Counted from the stretch's first letter, positions 23,989-38,049 are shown. The stretch is 64,000 nucleotides of DNA from Holacanthus passer (GCA_025331565.1 JAFREQ010000269.1:1-64000), one strand, 5' to 3'. Notes: generated from the letters alone by a model not told the origin. Numbers and translations: made by a program.

Positions 23989-24594
23989 TGTCATGGTTAA
24001 GGTCTCTCAGTTGATTTTGGTGTTTTTCTAGTTTGTTTTATGTGCATTTTTAGTTATATACTATATACTATACTCCAGTGTTTTTGGTTTAGGATTTAGT
24101 TTTTGATCAGGCTTTGCTTCAGTGGCTGGGGGCGTGGTCTCAGGTAGTGGGGCTCTCTATTCCCACAGCTGTCTGCAATATCACCTAACGACTGGCAGCT
24201 TAAATACCCCTCTCGTTGTCTTGCAAGCTGCCAGATCGTCCTCTGTTTTCTAGTGCTCTGTGGTTCCTGTGTTCCCTGTCTTTCTCCCCGTTTTCCAGTG
24301 TTTCCTGTTTCCAGTGTTTTGTCTTCCAGTGTTCCCTTTTTCTCCAGTGTCTCTAGTGTTTTGTCCTCTTCTTCACCTACATGTCTCCTGCTGTCCAGCC
24401 TCAGCATCCACCTACCAGCCTCCATCCACTGAAGCAACTCCGCTCCACCTGGACTCCCTGTTTTCGCTCACCTTTTTTGGTTTTTCTTGTAAGTCCTGGA
24501 GTTTCTTTTGTTGAATAAACCCCTTTCACTCGGTCACCCTCATCTGTGTCTTGCTCCTGGGTCCAATTAAGAACTGAACCCTTAAAACGTCACA
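23989..24594 (+). mobile_element. solo LTR, 606 bp, family A
   Basis: It starts TGTCATGG and ends AAAACGTCACA (TG...CA), with a perfect 5-bp target duplication GAAAG on both sides (23,984-23,988 and 24,595-24,599). A poly(A) signal TGAATAAA lies near 24,514. The downstream part, including TCACCCTCATCTGTGTCTTG and CTCCTGGGTCCAA, is shared with the inverted copy at 42,054-42,430. No internal retroviral or Gypsy-type sequence is attached, hence solo LTR. Superfamily not determined. Confidence 0.75.
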
Positions 24595-24599
24595 GAAAG

Positions 24600-27112
24600 A
24601 GCTCTAAAGGTTCTGCCCTGTTGTACAGTGTAGAAGCTGTGTAAATTACCTGGTTAATACCACATTTTGGTTTATAATATAGTTTATAGGAGATTTGAAT
24701 ATCGTGTATTAGATGATACTTTATTAGATTACATTAGATTAGATTTTGTTAGATTAGCTATAACTGCAGTTCAGGCCATACACAGTATGTGAAAGACCTT
24801 TTAATGATTATTTATAAAGCTGAAATTGAACGGAAGCCAAGTTCATTTTCTTGAATTGAGTCTCTCTTGATACACACACGCGCACTCATATGCACACACA
24901 TATACATGATGTACATAAGCACAAACATAGACTGATGGAAGATATGTGATGTGGTAATGCCCCCTTGTGGCTGATGTATGTTTAGATGTATTTGCATTGT
25001 GTCTCATTGCATTTGGTCATAATACATTTATGTTCACAATAACAACTGCTTATTTGAAGTCTTTAATTATATTATTGTCCTGGAAGGAATGTAATGTGTT
25101 CCCTTGTCTTTCTTATACATGTGTACTGTATTTCAACTGCAATCTATACCTCACATTTCTCCTCAGTAACTCCATTAACAGGCCACATAATCCAAAATGA
25201 GCCCAACCCTAACCCATAAACAGTATGCGTTCTGTTTTTCTCCATATACAAAAAATAAGTCAATCAAACTTCTTCAAAATGCCCTAGGTTTTTAGATTGC
25301 AGCTTTACCTGTACTACAAAGTGGAAACAGGTTACCTGTTGGGCTGGCTAATTAGACACTGCTGAGCATAATTCCACACTCACATCATATCATTCAGACA
25401 GTATTTATGAGCAAAACTGTTCACGTCGGCCGAGTTGTAATTCTGTCAAAGATATGTGGAATTTCAGACTTCGTTGATATCTGCCAGTTAGCAAAAAGAA
25501 GAGCAGTCGTGTTGACAAACCACGAGCAACACAGCTGCAAAGTCATTGGAAGTAACATAGGATATTTATTTTGCTTGACTTCAAGGCTAGCAGTGGGGTA
25601 GCCATCTTGGAATAATATGTGACATTACCACATCACAACAACAGGAGGTTTTCTGTCAATATTGCATGAACGGAACATGGAACATAATGGAAACTACCAG
25701 TACAATGGGAACAAACACACCTGTCTAATATTAGAGACAGTAATATATATATATTGTCAATATTATATAATTGTCATATTAATATGACAATTTGACCATG
25801 TATTGCTGTGTGTCACACGAGGATATGCAGTTTGTGTTTAATATGTGGGTGTACTTGCTGTTAAGTTCCCAAGGATGTTACCCTCCGTGTGTGACTCACT
25901 TGTCGTGATCCTGTGTATGCTTTTCTAAACCACTTCAGGCTGAACAGGTGCATGCATTCAGCATGTGTTTGGGCTTCTTTGTGTGTGTGACAGTCTCCAC
26001 AATGGGAACAAAGCCAGCAGGTCACTTAACCAGCAGTTACAATTTCAAGGGGCAGGGGCAGTTAGGACCTCTGCAGGCAACCATGATCAAAAAGGTAGTT
26101 GGTGTGAATCCCTAAAGCCAAAGAGAAGTTTGGTGGATACAGAAAAGGACAGCTGCTGATTCCACTATAAATAGCTGAGATGTGCCTTAAGGCTACGCTC
26201 TGACTGAGGCTGGCTTTAGATTGGGAGTGAATGAACACAGCAGGGCAGGCAAAGCAGATGAAGCTGATCTAATAATGTAAATAGTCTGCTGAGAAAACAG
26301 AGGAGAACTGACAAGTTAGAGGTCTTGGGAGCATTTGTAGTTCTGTGTGCAGGATTCTACATTCATACGATGTGTCAATGATTGTGAACAGGTGATCGAT
26401 CACATCAAAGAAATCAAGATTTGATGCCATATAAATTATATATAGATGGTATATGGATTTTATGATGTTTGATCAATTTTATTGGGGGGAATGATGAACA
26501 ATTTCTGTTATTTATCATGGCCTACTTTAAGTAAACTGTCACCAAAATCTTCTATGAATATGTATAAACAATGTCTGCATATTTATGATTAGGGGACAGT
26601 ATTTTGTCCTAATGACTGAGAGAATAAATGTGCCTGACCCCAGTCATGACTATTCATGAGAATACCATTAGAAGAAGAATCATTGTGCCGTGCAGACTGG
26701 CTTGGCTCCCTCCCTTGTATAGCAAGTCTTTAACATAAAAAAGGTTATGCTGGACAATCTATAATTACATTTAAAAGCCTAGATGTATTTTGATGAGTTC
26801 TAATTACACAGTGACCAATAAGTAAGATAATTCAAGTGATGTGTAATTACAAACTGACTGATAAAAGTAAAAATTCAAGATATCTGCCAATGTATTTCTA
26901 CTCATCAGAATACCTTTTATCTAGATATTGCTAATTTACACTACCGGTAAAGTATCTGTTTATTATAGGTAAATTTGTGATTGATTTAAATATGTTCCAC
27001 TTTATCAGAATAGTAATTCAAAATATCTCCCACAAGATTTACATTTTTCTTCTATATATCTCTAAAGGAATTTGGACCATTATAATTTCTCTTGGTTTAA
27101 ATTAATCTAAAG

Positions 27113-27143
<31 letters not shown>

Positions 27144-30100
27144 ATTTAAATAACATTATTATCTTTAATTAAGCCTGTATTAATCAACCTTTTGCCCACA
27201 TAGCAAAAAGCTGTACACATGGTATTATATATTAAGACCTTGTGCATCTTACCATGGCTTGCGTTTCTGACCACCTGATGAATCATAAAAGTCACTCCTT
27301 TTAGTTTTGTTTTTGGTTTCCACCAACTCCTGAGAAAAATATCTGTCTCATTAGTTAGTAAATGCTTCACTATGTTCACCAGCTCGTCTCAAGCTATGTC
27401 TATCTGCAGTTTGATGCTGAGCAGGTCGAGTACAGTGGGTTTATCAGAGCTTTTTCACAGAAAATTGCTTGAAACAATGCTGATGAGAGCCATGAGACTG
27501 AACCTAAACAATAAAGATGTGCATAAAACCAATGAGTTAAAAGACACTGATACTCTGGGAAACTGCAGAGTTGGTGATTCTCTGTTGATGCACTATGAGT
27601 AACCCCTCTCACTTGACACTTAGTCATTTGACCTATTGTTAATAAAATAATCAAAAAAATATTGATGTATAGTCTATATAGCACTATACTCACTGTACAA
27701 ATCCTAACTAAATGACATAAATAGTTTAATTATTTTGGCCTTCCAAAATGACCAATTTCTTACATGACAACCATATCAATATTGGTTGTCAGGGCCTTAT
27801 TCATATTATATATTCTGATCTGCTACTTTAGTTAGATTCAGGCAAAAAAAAAAAAAAAATACTTGATTGAACTCAGAAAAAGACTGTGGTCATGGAGCAG
27901 TCTTACATGTCAAAGTCACTCACTTTGTTGACTCATCTATCCACTCTGAGCCTTGAACAAATGCTTTTCTGGTGAGGACAGTCTCCATTGTAGATATGTT
28001 AAAATTGTGTTTTGATTCATCATCAAAAGGCAGATATCTGGAATTCACATTTCAGATAGTCAGATCTTAATTGTAATTATGTATATGTATATGTTATTTA
28101 ATTGTGTATGTAATAGGAACCTTCCTCGTCAGAATGTAATAAGAGATATCTCAAAATAATACTAGGATTTCATGCAGCTGTAACATTAATTGGAAACATT
28201 AACATAATAAAATCATTTGCCACAAAACAAGCGTCCAGAAGCCATGAATCTTGAAGTGGGGTCAGATTCTGATTCAATTCATTGTCATTGCACAATACTG
28301 TACAAGAGCTAACACAACAAAAATATTATTGCTGTGCCTGAGGCAGCTGCAGTCCAGTGTTGATGTGTGACAGATACAGTACACCATATGTCAAACTTGT
28401 GGAAGGAAGGTGAGTAAGAAACGTGGAAACACAGGCACACAGGAGAAATTCAAGTAGGTTACCCACTAAGTAAATGAATGAAAGAAAACAGAACAAAGAA
28501 AGCAAGCAAGAAAACTAAACATGGAATCATGACCAAAGGAAGTCACTGAAATCTGCAACCCAGAGAGGACGAAAGAAAGCAAGGGGGAAGAAAAAAAAAA
28601 ACAAAAACGCAAGGACAGAAGATACAATCAACTAATCAACAACAAGTAAACCACATAATAACTCCTGCTAAGATCAATCAGTGCTATTCTTAAAATGAAA
28701 TGATGACAAAGACAAGAAGAAAGAAAGAAGGTATCGGTAGAAGAAAGTGTGACGTGGAAAGCAGATAAAGAAGCAAGATAGAAATGTTCCTAAGAAAGAA
28801 ACAAAGGTATCTGGAGACAAATGAATGAGTGAATGAATGAATGGCTTGTGTGTCCCACTCCTGATGCAGTAAATGTAGAAGGATAGTGGTGTTTTGTGGA
28901 GGCAGCCCTTCCCTCGTACCAAATAACAATAAATGATCAGAACCATAAAGAAGAATGGTAATGATGGCCTGAATCAATGCTGCTATTCATCACAATGGAA
29001 TTTACGTCCACTCAAATCCACAACTCCATTCTTACAGCTGAGAGAGAGAATTCGTGGATGTTTGCAAGAATTTATTTTCATTTTGTGCCGGGCTCTGGTT
29101 GAATCCAAGGTCCTCCAATGGAAATGTTTTTCCGTCTATCTGTTGCTCCCTCTATTCATCCTCCCCATTTCTTCTCCTCCTTTATGTTTTTTTATTCCTT
29201 CCCTTCTCTCCATATCCTAAATGCCCTCATGTAGTCAAACCTCCTCTGTATTTCAACAATTGCCAGGATTTGAAATGTTTTTATTGTACTCCAGTATATG
29301 TATATTTAAAATATCAGCAAATGTATTCATGAGAGATATATCTTAGCATGTTATTTCAAAATGTACATTATAGAAAAAATAATATTTTAATAAATAATGA
29401 TATACTCATAAATATTTATATGTTCATCATTGCCATATAATTTCAATATTCCAACTTGTAAATAATAAACGGGTGTGGATGAGATTGATCCTGATTGGAT
29501 GATGTGAAAAAGTAATGCTTCACACCACCTATGTGGATCACTAACTTGCAACAGTAACACCAGGCTCAGGCTCTATGGTGCTGACAGGGATCAGTATTCT
29601 GCACATTCTGAAACATTCTTCAGTTTTTCTTTCAGTCACTTTAAGAATTTACCAGTGAGTTACTGCGGGCAGCAAAAGTAAAGATTTATTGGCTCGATCA
29701 GCAGCACACTGAACCTAGCAACAATCTAGCAAATAATAAATTAAAAGTACCCAAATTGGCTATCATGCTTTTTGTACATTGACCCTGCTTAAACTTAAGT
29801 TTAGAGTCCTTGATAAAAACCTGATACTTTATGACACATAGCCCTAAGTAGTGTCTGCAGTCTTCCTCTCAGACTGGACAAAGTCCCAACAATCTCCCAG
29901 TATGGTAGGTTGCCTCATATGTAGCCAGAGAGCCGAAGCCCAGGGCAAAACGGCCACAAAGTGCACAGTAATAACTGAAGGCGACTGTGCTTAGCCTGTC
30001 AACATTTTTATCAGTTTCTCTTTTCTGTCATGTGAATTTTAGCAGACAGCAAAAACACAGATCACTGAGAGATTTTTGGAGTAAGTCAGACTGTATAGGA

Positions 30101-30964
30101 ATGTGAGGCCTTTAGTTTAGGATTGGTGGTTGGACAAAGCCAGCAATTTGACGACATTTGTTTTGGCTCTGCAAACAAATGTCCAATTCTGTCATTTTCC
30201 TGTTGAGGTAAGGCTTCCCTTCACAGATCAGATCCAGAGACACTAAGAATAATGGACTGAAAGCCACACCAGTTTTCAGTTTTTAAACATTCTACTTATT
30301 GGTGCTTTAACTCTGACACAGACACACACACAAAATTGAACAACTCCTACAGTGAGGACCTGCTGTCCAGGAAACCTAGTCTTGCACTGGCAGCCACTGC
30401 AGCTCCACCAGAGCAGTTGCCATGCTCAAGGGCACATCAATAAAATGATGTCATAAGGGAATAAGAAAGTGTTGCTGTTGACCTTTGTCTATGACCACTA
30501 TTGCCACTTGCCCCGTCAGCCACACTGCAAACACTGCTGGAAGATGTTACATCCACTACCTGCATGTGTCAAAAAGCACACATGAGGACGGTGGACGCTG
30601 GTCTCAACACTCAGTACCACTTCCTCTCTTCCTCTCTCGGGTTGTGCTACAGTTTTCCATTAATGCTGACAGCAGGGCCATCGCATGGTCCATGAAGTTG
30701 ACCTTGCTCTGTCATACTCACTCATAACAACACATCAACTGGACATACAGTCACCTGCCCACACTAGGGATTTCAGCTGCACATGTGTGCTTGTGTGTGC
30801 ATGAGTGTGTGAAAATATAATTTTCAGTCATCATTGTGATCCACATTTACTCATTTCATGTTGACAAAGAACCAAAAAACAGGGAATAAATCAGCTCCTT
30901 ATCAGAGCAGAAACATAGCAGTGGGTTCATGCCTGGGCCCACTCACACACATACACATGCACAT
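24600..30964. other. intergenic, low information
   Basis: No supported gene. It contains AGATTAGATT-type short repeats (about 24,715-24,755), a 24-bp palindrome (listed separately), an AAACAAAC tract near 27,120, a poly(A) tract near 27,845, a G/A-rich stretch at 28,480-28,620 and GAAT tetranucleotides near 28,825-28,845. Confidence 0.4.
25769..25792. repeat. 24-bp perfect palindrome
   Basis: AATTGTCATATT is followed directly by its reverse complement AATATGACAATT. It lies within an AT-rich tract (25,740-25,800). Confidence 0.9.

Positions 30965-31011
<47 letters not shown>
30965..31011 (+). repeat. (CA)n microsatellite
   Basis: About 23 perfect CA units, the longest dinucleotide tract in the window. 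A shorter CA tract lies near 31,113-31,129. Confidence 0.95.
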
Positions 31012-31012
<1 letters not shown>

Positions 31013-31519
31013 TTGCTGTAAGGGCATCAAATATTATTCTCACCTGTTGCCTGTGCCATTTATTTGCACATCGATTCTTCTGCCTTTGGAGCACTAACTT
31101 TATATAACTTTAACACACACACACACACAATAGTGTACATGGTGCATGACTGCAAGAAAAAGGCATGTACATTTTTCACTGTTCCTTCTTTTCCTTTCTA
31201 TTTGTTGTTGCTTGATTCGGTCTGTTTTGTCCTTCCATCCATTCTTCCCCTATTTGTTTTTTTTTCCATTACTACTCTCTCTCATAATTTTCTCCCCATT
31301 TATCTGATCGTGGCCTCTCTGCCTATTTATCTGTCTCTAGCTGCCCTACCAGACACCAGCATTTGAATAGATTAGAATAGAAAGGGCAATACCATTCATC
31401 TTAACTTTGCTGAAAGTCTGCTTTTGCAGGTCTATTTATATAGCTGCAATAGATCTTGTTGTTGATCTTGCGATCATGTTTTATGGTGAGGACCAACCGG
31501 AACCAGAAACACTGATTAA

Positions 31520-31565
31520 TAATTTTTAAAATGCAACTTTATTGATCCCCACAGGGAGGTTTGAC
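31520..31565 (-). mobile_element. LINE 3' tail fragment (minus)
   Basis: Read on the minus strand: CCTCCCTGTGGGGATCAATAAAGTTGC in pieces (GTGGGGATCAATAAAG). It matches the LINE tail type seen at 16,786 and 41,640. Confidence 0.55.
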
Positions 31566-31689
31566 TTAACTCCACAGAGAAGTCAGACTCAACGTGATCC
31601 TTGAATACTTTGTGAAATGGGCACAATGCCATCCAATGCAGATCACATGCTTTGTAGACACAAAATAAAAAGACAAAACTCCACAAGTC

Positions 31690-32200
31690 TACAGCAAGCC
31701 TTTGCTTAGGCACAACAGTTTGAGCTAAATGCTAATGTCAGCAAGTTAACACATTCATGATGACAACGTTCAATATACCTGCCTGACAAGCTGATGTATA
31801 GCAGGTATAATGTTTACCATGCTCAACATCTTTCTTGTTGCCTTGTTAGTGTGTTAAATTTTCTAATTAGCACTAAACAAAGTGCAGCTGAAGCTAATGG
31901 TATTCCTTTTACAGGTTGCAAATTTACGTTTTTGATCAGATGCAAGATGAAAAGTGAGAAACTACCAAAGCTGGGGCACCTAAATTTCATTGCAATCTAA
32001 TCCTGTAGTTGTTCAGACATTTTAATCAGAAACACAAATGTCAAATGTCAGAGGATCACCAAAGTCAGTAGGCTCCGTCCTCTGGTGACCTTTAATGGCT
32101 GTACTAAATTTCATGGTGATCCACCCAACAGCTGATGCTGTTTTAGTTCAGACCAACCTGTGGTGGACCATCCAACAGACTGACAGACCAGCAAAAGAAT
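31690..32200 (+). repeat. percomorph interspersed repeat
   Basis: Consecutive phrases match a very common percomorph repeat as I recall it: GAGCTAAATGCTAATGTCAG, TAGCAGGTATAATGTTTACC, CTAATTAGCACTAAACAAAG, GAGGATCACCAAAGTCAGTA, AAATTTCATGGTGATCCA and GACTGACAGACC near the end. It is non-coding. Confidence 0.7.
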
Positions 32201-34899
32201 GGTGTCGACAAGTCACTTATACACTTCCGCTCCTTCCACTCTTCAGACTCTGTAGGTGTTGAGGTCAGGCCATATATGGGAGGACACATTTACTGTTCAT
32301 TTAACTATGAAATGCCAAGTTTAATTCCCAGTCCATGAGACTAACTCACATCTTGTTTTCAGTAGCTGCAAATTGTCAATTTTGCCCCCAATTTCTCACA
32401 ATTTGGAATGTCCAATTCCCTCTATGCTGCAGTCCCAGCTATGCTAACTCCACTAAAGTTACACGCATGATGTTGCAATTTTCTTTCACCCACAAGAGGG
32501 CTCACTATCCCACCCGGTGCTGTCCACCAGAGGGAAGCACTTTTTATGTTTGTTAGACCACATAAACAAGTGGAATGGAATCCCGGGTATTTGCAGAGGT
32601 GGATGGGAGTTTTACCCCTGTGCCAACTTTGTGCTGTGTTTGATGTAGCTACCAGCTTCATCTAAAAAAATTGACCAACAATCAGAAGAATTTCAGGATC
32701 ACATGGAACAGACCTGTCCCCTTTCATGAAGTGAAGATTATCTTACTAGACATATGAGTCATACTTCAGTAAAACAGTAGGCATTCATTCAGTTCAATCA
32801 GATAAACCTTCTATAGTCATTGCAAGTGTGGGTGTATGGAGGTTTAATACATGAACTGACTACAACCACCCCGACGAAGGCAAAGACTCAACAACAACAA
32901 CAGGAATGACTTCAGGGCCTGAATGCACAAATAAAGAGTAATCAATGACTAATGTCATCCAAAAAAAGTCAAGAGGAAGTTGCACTTATCAGCAGCAGAA
33001 GAAAGAAAGGAGCAGATGCAGAAATAGCCCAGTTTGAGACTTTGAGACTTTCATTGCATGGGACATGATGGAAGTCTTTTTTTTTTTTTTTTTTTTAAAC
33101 GGTGATCATAATTGGTGGTTTTTAGCTCACTGGCCACAAGGGGCCGACAAGGAGCAATTGAGAGTATTCCACACTTCAAAGCAAGCTTGGACAGGCTACA
33201 TAAAGGTGAGTTTTCTGTTTAATCAAAAATGCTTTCAAACAATATTCTTCCGTTTAACAAAAGAAAAGTCTTTTTAAGGATGAAGACAAACTAGTTGGTT
33301 TGAATTTCTTCAACTCGGACAGAGAATAGCACTATTATCACTTTAGCAGTTAGTTGACCTAATCTTAACGTGTGTCAGACTTAATACTCATAGGAAGAAA
33401 TTCAGTAATATTGTGTTTTCAGAGATCAGGATCAGCTACAGTACAATATCTCTGTAGCAGGAAGTAACCAGGGATGTTGTTCAAAGGTATTTCAGCAGGG
33501 CAGATAGTTGCCAATAGTCCTCTGAAATCATTGGACCACCCTGCCATAGTCCAGCCAGACTTGGAAGGTCTTTCCACACATACAACAGAGCTTATTTCCA
33601 AGACAACATCAATGATTTTATTTACTTTAGATTCTAGACAGGGAAGTTCCCCCTCTATCTGTTCTAATTCTAAGCCAGCTGCCATCTAACAGCTTGGCTG
33701 TGTTTTGGGACCCAGACAACAGAATATTATCTGGGAGGATATCATAGTTTTATGATCCTTCTTTACAGATAAAAATGGCAGCTCTAAACAGATTGGCATT
33801 TTCGCTGTCTAGGTCTAGGTAAGAATGAACTGTGGAGGAAAAAAGGTGGTCTGGGAGGAGGAATATAATACAGAGTAATAAATCTAAACCGCTGAATGAT
33901 GACTAAATGAAGACTGAGTGCTCATTTCAGTCCGCTGAATTTATTCACACGTCTTTATTCTGAAAAAGGAAGAGAGTTTGGTAGTTTGACCAGCAGTAAC
34001 TCCATTTAACATTAAAATATTCCCTATTTCATTGCTTTCTTCCATTTGTGTATTTTTTTCCCCAACATTTGTCTGGATTTCTGTTGCTCCTGTAAAAGGT
34101 GTCTGCAAATGTCGGTGGGCCTGTCTGACTTCACAAAGTGATTCATTTATCAGCTGTTCAAGAAGGAGAATCATCTCTGAGAAAATATCCTGGTGTTTAT
34201 AATTCTGCTTTGCAGCTCAAAGCATTATACATTGATTCAGCTTCAAGGGTGAAGATGAAGGAGAGAAGAACGTGCAGGTTCTGAAGTTATTTGGCCATCC
34301 AACCTTCCAAACGGTTTGTTGTCAGGCAACTAGCATGGACTCCAGGAAGTTACTGCACACAGTATCTTGTCAACATTATCATCCAAGACATTATTGTCTG
34401 ATGCACCTGGACTGAACTCACTTGAATGTGAAGTCTATGCAGTAGCCTTTGTCAGATGCTCTTCTGTTGGCTTTCCGTGTTGCTTATATTTTGGGGACTT
34501 TAATTCATGAAAGACACAGATGCCTACCACTACACTTTTATTACTTCTTCAGTACTGTGCAAGCATTACCTACAAACCACACAAGCCTTTGGCTGTGTCT
34601 GTGACTCGAAAGATGGGACTGGACTAATGTGGAGGTTCCCAAACCAGCCTACCCTGATGACCTTTCTTACTGGCACAGCACTAGCACTACATTGAAAGCA
34701 TCAACTCTGGCCAGGACTTTTTTTTATGTCGTCAGTCACAAACGGTAAATGTAGCAAGAAAACAAATAATAGAGCATCAATGCTCACTCCAACAGCCGAA
34801 CTCTCATTGCAAAGTAGGCGTGGAAACATCCCAAGCCTAACCCACACCTAACCTAATAAATAGTCCCAAAACCACTGATAGGTCAAGGGCCGGAAATAT
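32201..34899. other. intergenic
   Basis: Contains a poly(T) tract at about 33,078-33,096. Short open frames near 33,420-33,690 and 33,940-34,170 carry no motif I recognise; some of this may be the degraded 5' part of the LINE that follows. Confidence 0.35.
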
Positions 34900-36770
34900 T
34901 GGTAGCTCCACATCTGATAAGGTAAACACTGTTGTGACTGGGGACTGTAATCAAGCATGTGACAATGGCAAAGAGTGAAAATCTAACTATAACTGAGACC
35001 TCTGTCAGGAAGGTAACAGGGCTGTTGCCAGTTATCCTCTCAACACATCCAAGAAACATGAGGATTATGAATCATGCTGGGTCTTTTGACTTTTGATTCT
35101 GCGAAGAGAGTGGCTCTGAGATCCTGAAAAAAGGCCTTTTCCAGCTACTGGAGAAACTGAGCAACTGTCACTTTCAACATGTATTAATTTCAGGCCCCAT
35201 TTCAACCTTGGGGAAAGGAATCAAATGAATGGCATTGGCATGTCTCACCCATAAGATAAAGTGTATTGACAATTTCATTATCTTTTGGAACTGCTTTCAG
35301 CCTAATGGGCTTCACCCAAGCATCAGTGGTTCCAGACAACTTGGTGCCAACCTACGTCATGCTCTTGGGATGCCATACCAAAACAAGAATGCACAGATAA
35401 GTGAACGCTGTTTAAATTGATGAAATATTAATGAACATCATCACCCACACCATCCTGCTTCCTTAAACATACCGGTGATCTTAAACATCCAATGATATGG
35501 TCAAACACATCGTGGCAATCACAAACACATCATGGCAATCACCCCTACAGCTGAAATGAGCTCTTTTCATTGGCTAACAATGTGATAATTGTGACAAATG
35601 ACATTTTCTATTTTTAAGTTAAATCTGGCTAAACAGCACTACTGGTGCAGCAACATTGAGGCTTGTTCTCCAAACCATAATTTGTATCAGTCAGTCAGAC
35701 AAAACAGAAAAGGAGGAAAGATTGCATTTTTTCTAGACTGTTGGGTGATTTTACATCATATCTTGCTCTTACACTCAAAGCAGAATTATCCATCCATCAT
35801 TACACTGTGTTGTCCACCAAGATATGCAGTGCTGTTCCTACAGGCATTCTCAGAGCTCACATCTGGTATCACCAGAGTATCACCAGATGTGACAGATTAA
35901 TCCTGAATGGAGATATGGAGAATAATTCCAAAGCTATGGAGCTTTTGAATTTACTTGACAGCTTTGAACTTACCCAACATGTAAACCAAGCCACATCAGT
36001 ACAGTAACATTCTGGACTTGGTAATAACAACAGGGTTAAACAGTGACAATGTTTCAGTATCAGAATTATCTATTTCTGACCATTGCTGTGTGTTTTTGAT
36101 GCTGATCTAATCTTAACAAAGACTGAAAGGGAATTTTTGGTTCGTAGGAGTTTCCTAGATGGCAAGGCCGAAGCATAATTCTCTAGCATTTGAATCATAC
36201 AGCTACAACTGCCCTTTAAATGACATGGTTGAAAATTTCAACATTTTCACCTTGTCACATGCTTTCAATAATAATTGCTCCACTAAAGGTTAAAAACAGT
36301 TCAACTGACAGAATCTCCCAATGGTGAAACAATAACACATATAAAAAGAGAAGCAGCTGAAAGAAAATAGTAGAAAACTAGGCTTACGGTCCACTATATA
36401 ACAGTATATGCAATGAAGCCATGAGTGCCTATAATACAGCAATATGTCTGGCAAGAAAGGTTTATTTTTCCAAGATTATTGCAGAGAACACTGAAAGCTG
36501 TAGAATACTAATCTCCACTACTGACCAGCTACTCAGTACTGTGCTCACCCATCCACAGTTTTCTGCATCAAACTGAAGAACTTGCATTGTCCTTCAATAA
36601 CAAAATAACTTCAATTAGAGCCAGTATTACTGCTGATGTGAACACAGATGACCTCAGCAAACCCTTTGAAAATTCACTTGTATTCCATTTGACTTTCACT
36701 GAATGTAACTCCTCCACCTCACCTCACCGTGTACCTACAGACCATTTTAAGTGGGTGTTCGAAGATTAGA
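34900..36770 (+). mobile_element. old LINE copy with esterase-like and APE segments
   Basis: Fragments in order on the plus strand are as follows. CIDNFIIFWNCFQPNGLHPS with SGSRQLGANLRHAL (35,229-35,420) resembles the SGNH/esterase-like domain in ORF1 of some CR1/L2-type LINEs. LNGDMENNSKAMELLNLLDS and FELTQHVNQATS (about 35,900-36,000) with LDLVITTGLN follow, as in the APE endonuclease. SFNNKITSIRASI (about 36,585-36,630) is typical of the region before the RT. The frame is broken by many stops and shifts, and the RT itself is not visible, so the copy is truncated and ancient. Left limit is approximate. Confidence 0.55.
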
Positions 36771-37224
36771 AATTCATCTCTTCAAACAGCTCTTGTAAAA
36801 CTGTTACTAAAGAAATTCAACCTACAGGATAGGTGCAGGTGGTGTGGCAGTACAATAATTCAGTGCCCCCCTCCTGGAGAAACCAGCTCCACTGTTTATT
36901 GTCCCTCACCTCCGAAGAGTGTTGCTGAAAAGCATGTCATGACCATGCTCTCATCCCGCTGTTAGACAGCCTGGCAGCTGCCTGTGAAGCCATTGGTGCT
37001 GTGCCCAGGGGCTCAAAGTGCTGGAGGGACATCTTTAAGAAGACGTTTCTGCAAGAGGGACTGGGGTCTTGAGGCTAACGCCATGGAGAGCAGACCCTAC
37101 AAGGCATGAGGTATTGCATGGCATCCACCTCCCTCTGCTGCCATTTAATCTTGAGTGTCATCATTTGGCTGGAGGGGCTTAGCAGAGTGATACAATGCAG
37201 CAGAGAGGCAGAAGGTTTTGCAAT

Positions 37225-37320
37225 ATGTATGTTCAAATTGCCTACTGCAGCTTTAAATAGCCCCAAATCACAAATTGGTCTCAAAGGGCTTTACAGTCTG
37301 TACAGTGTATGACACCCTCA
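37225..37320 (+). repeat. interspersed repeat fragment
   Basis: It reads TTTAAATAGCCCCAAATCAC followed by TCAAAGGGCTTTACAGTCTG and a TATGACACCCTC end, as in a common fish SINE-like or L2-related repeat. Confidence 0.5.
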
Positions 37321-37552
37321 ATCCTGTGAACCCCTTGTGCATGTGTGAGCAATTTAAATCTTACATTGAAACAGTGACATCTACTATACTGAGAGGCAGT
37401 AACAGAACGCAAATGCATTGAGTGACCATTGCTGGAAAAAGGCCAGCCATGAAAATGGGCTTAAAGGCTCTGCACACCCTTGATTCACCCACACAGGTGT
37501 TTTCATGTTCCCTAATTAGACCTCCTCTCCTATGTACAAATTGTCTATTATT

Positions 37553-37605
37553 GACATAAGATAAGACGAGATATTCCTTTATTTGTCCCTCAGTGGGGAC
37601 ATCTC
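37553..37605 (-). mobile_element. LINE 3' tail fragment (minus)
   Basis: Minus-strand reading GTCCCCACTGAGGGACAAAT then AAAGGAATATCTCGTCTTAT is another tail of the same LINE type. Confidence 0.6.
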
Positions 37606-38049
37606 CCTAACTCTTCTTTTCTTTCATCAGTGGGGTAGGAAAGCTGACACTTTTTACTGACACATGGACTTCAGTGACCTCACGTAATTAGCATAGCTCT
37701 GCCCACTTTTAACCTGAGCAGTGATCTAAACAGCCAAAATAACTACAAGCACCTGTGTGGGTGGGCCTTTCAGGACCATAACCTTTATGATGTGGTTTTC
37801 TTGATTTAGCTTGGAATATGTGCAGAGAAAGCCAATTAACATGTTAAGCTTTCTAGAAAGATGAAACCTTAATATAAGCATTAAATATTCAATTTTGCAA
37901 ATAGTTAGTGGGTTGAAGAACTTTTTTTTTTTTTTTTTCAAATATGTGATTGGCAGAAAGGAGGAGAAAAAGATTGAGAGAGAGTGCCTCATAGGGGCAG
38001 TCTGTCATAGAAAACAAGATTTCCTCAAGTGGGGATTGTCAGCCTCTGT

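Noticed and set aside
24260..24514. Hydrophobic ORF rich in PVFPVF repeats
   Set aside because: It is a reading of the pyrimidine-rich CCAGTGTTT repeats inside the solo LTR; the ORFs at 42,063-42,426 have the same origin.
26160..26180. TATA-type promoter (CTATAAATAG) at about 26,164
   Set aside because: No exon, ORF or CpG enrichment follows it; AT-rich DNA produces this motif by chance.
30858..31097. Protein-coding ORF across the CA repeat
   Set aside because: The frame is mostly Thr-His dipeptides from the microsatellite; the same holds for other ORFs over CA/GT tracts at 15,270, 38,029, 38,213 and 46,424.
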